From Bradyrhizobium diazoefficiens (GTDB taxonomy: Bacteria > Pseudomonadota > Alphaproteobacteria > Rhizobiales > Xanthobacteraceae), in contig NZ_JAFCJE010000001.1 of assembly GCF_018131185.1 (NCBI RefSeq), forward strand, positions 310,001-374,000: a stretch of DNA of 64,000 nt, in the 5' to 3' direction. Position numbers and translations under genes: made by a program. Shown piece after piece: positions 63,361 through 64,000 of this stretch (positions are counted from its first letter, which is position 1; every line of letters starts with the position of its first letter). Under the pieces are notes generated by a model, which did no database searches, was not told the origin of the DNA, and saw nothing but the letters and a program-made list of their open reading frames with translations.

Positions 63361-63412
63361 GGCCGGGGACGCTTTCGATCCCGGCCGAACCTATCGTTCA
63401 GGCCGGGTTTTT
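63361..63412 (+). terminator. alternative hairpins and terminator downstream of the riboswitch
   Basis: CCCGGCC (63380-63386) can pair either with GGCCGGG upstream (63361-63367) or with GGCCGGG downstream (63401-63407). The latter stem is followed at once by TTTTT (63408-63412), an intrinsic terminator. The two stems exclude each other, as in a transcription attenuator. Confidence 0.7.
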
Positions 63413-63468
63413 CATGGCCTGATGCAAGTGGCGATCGAGGTTCGATCGCAAACGAGGTCGATGGTCAG

Positions 63469-64000
63469 ATGGGTGGCGTCAAGTCGATACCGAGTCCTGC
63501 GATCAGCGCCGACGAGCGGTCGCACGAGGTGGATCATCCGAGCTCGCAGGTCGCGCATTTCGGCACCGAGCAGCCGCTACGGCTCGATTGCGGCGTCGAT
63601 CTCACCCCGTTCCAGATCGCCTACCAGACCTATGGCGAGCTCAACGCCGATCGCTCCAATGCCATTCTGATCTGCCATGCGCTGACCGGCGATCAGCATG
63701 TCGCCAACGTGCATCCCGTCACCGGCAAGCCCGGATGGTGGGAGACGCTGGTCGGCCCCGGCCGCCCCATCGACCCCAAGCATTACTTCATCATCTGCTC
63801 CAACGTGATCGGCGGCTGCATGGGCTCGACCGGGCCCGCGTCGATCAATCCTGCAACCGGCAAGGTCTGGGGCCTGGATTTCCCCGTCATCACCATCCCC
63901 GACATGGTGCGCGCGCAGGCCATGCTGATCGACCGGCTCGGCATCGACGCGCTGTTCGCGGTCGTCGGCGGCTCGATGGGGGGCATGCAGGTGCTGCAAT
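63469..64000 (+). CDS. metX: homoserine O-acetyltransferase (3' truncated by the window)
   Basis: The first 177 residues of an alpha/beta hydrolase-fold acyltransferase. CHALTGDQH (oxyanion region), [16 protein letters not shown] and the nucleophile elbow GGSMGGMQ (Ser169) are MetX landmarks. It acetylates (or in some species succinylates) homoserine in methionine synthesis. The ATG at 63469 is the first plausible start after the riboswitch and terminator. The gene runs off the right edge. Confidence 0.92.
   Translation, partial: MGGVKSIPSPAISADERSHEVDHPSSQVAHFGTEQPLRLDCGVDLTPFQIAYQTYGELNADRSNAILICHALTGDQHVANVHPVTGKPGWWETLVGPGRPIDPKHYFIICSNVIGGCMGSTGPASINPATGKVWGLDFPVITIPDMVRAQAMLIDRLGIDALFAVVGGSMGGMQVLQ

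Overview
The window is high-GC alphaproteobacterial chromosome, most likely Bradyrhizobium or a very close relative. Four things point there. The tlpA product reads as a near match, from memory, to the characterised Bradyrhizobium japonicum TlpA. The TIGR02302 (DUF4175) gene is split into two tandem frames, as noted for B. japonicum in that family's description. A SAM-II riboswitch precedes metX. Several intergenic palindromic repeats (cattccgggg...ccccggaatg and gggtgggcaaag types) look like those common in this genus. No insertion sequence, phage, integrase, CRISPR array or rRNA was seen; there is one tRNA, tRNA-Leu(CAA) on the minus strand.

Layout. 0-9 kb is accessory: an MddA-type methanethiol methyltransferase, small secreted proteins, a NarL-type two-component pair, a lower-GC patch around 5.0-5.95 kb, an alpha/beta hydrolase divergent from a VOC protein and an arginase-fold enzyme, then a gene-free 675 bp stretch with a large nested stem-loop. 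9.3-17 kb: tRNA-Leu, dsbB, an AbrB-type membrane protein, PsiF-like and other secreted proteins, a TetR gene divergent from a thioesterase with two matching operators, a DsbA-like thioredoxin, an esterase, and an HtrA-like protein whose three catalytic residues are all replaced. 17-24.5 kb: an M20 amidohydrolase and a complete Dpp-type peptide ABC importer. 24.5-28.4 kb: a Cache-PAS-GGDEF diguanylate cyclase, dodecin, a DMT exporter and an HNH nuclease. 28.6-36.5 kb: a minus-strand catabolic-looking series (nitronate monooxygenase, Leu/Ile/Val-type binding protein, acyl-CoA ligase, flavin monooxygenase, NHL-repeat protein) with a divergent LysR gene and clear dyad sites.

36.5-50 kb is mostly housekeeping: an AlkA-like glycosylase, GluQ-RS, a soluble hybrid histidine kinase, YihY, a HIG1 protein, cobalamin adenosyltransferase, etfB-etfA ending in a strong terminator, 3-hydroxybutyryl-CoA dehydrogenase, tlpA divergent from argH, then an LptM-like lipoprotein and lysA, a 3-hydroxyisobutyrate dehydrogenase-like gene and a carboxymuconolactone decarboxylase-like gene. 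50-58 kb is envelope and division: the split TIGR02302 pair, a CpdR-like receiver, a zinc-ribbon membrane protein, ftsE-ftsX, a YdcF protein and a PlsC acyltransferase. 58-64 kb: a ChaC-like cyclotransferase, a DUF2125 protein, the aromatic/histidine set chorismate mutase-hisC-prephenate dehydrogenase, and the start of metX behind its riboswitch.

Functional ties. Thiol chemistry recurs (DsbB, DsbA-like, TlpA). ETF with hydroxybutyryl-CoA dehydrogenase serves fatty-acid and PHB-type metabolism. The chorismate mutase, HisC and prephenate dehydrogenase genes sit as one operon facing away from metX. Nothing in the window is clearly a wholly new system. The most unusual items are the triad-less HtrA-like protein, the two alternative hairpins after the SAM-II aptamer, the tandem LysR-type and TetR-type operators, and the long structured non-coding element near 9 kb. 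All family assignments were made by reading translations, without database searches.
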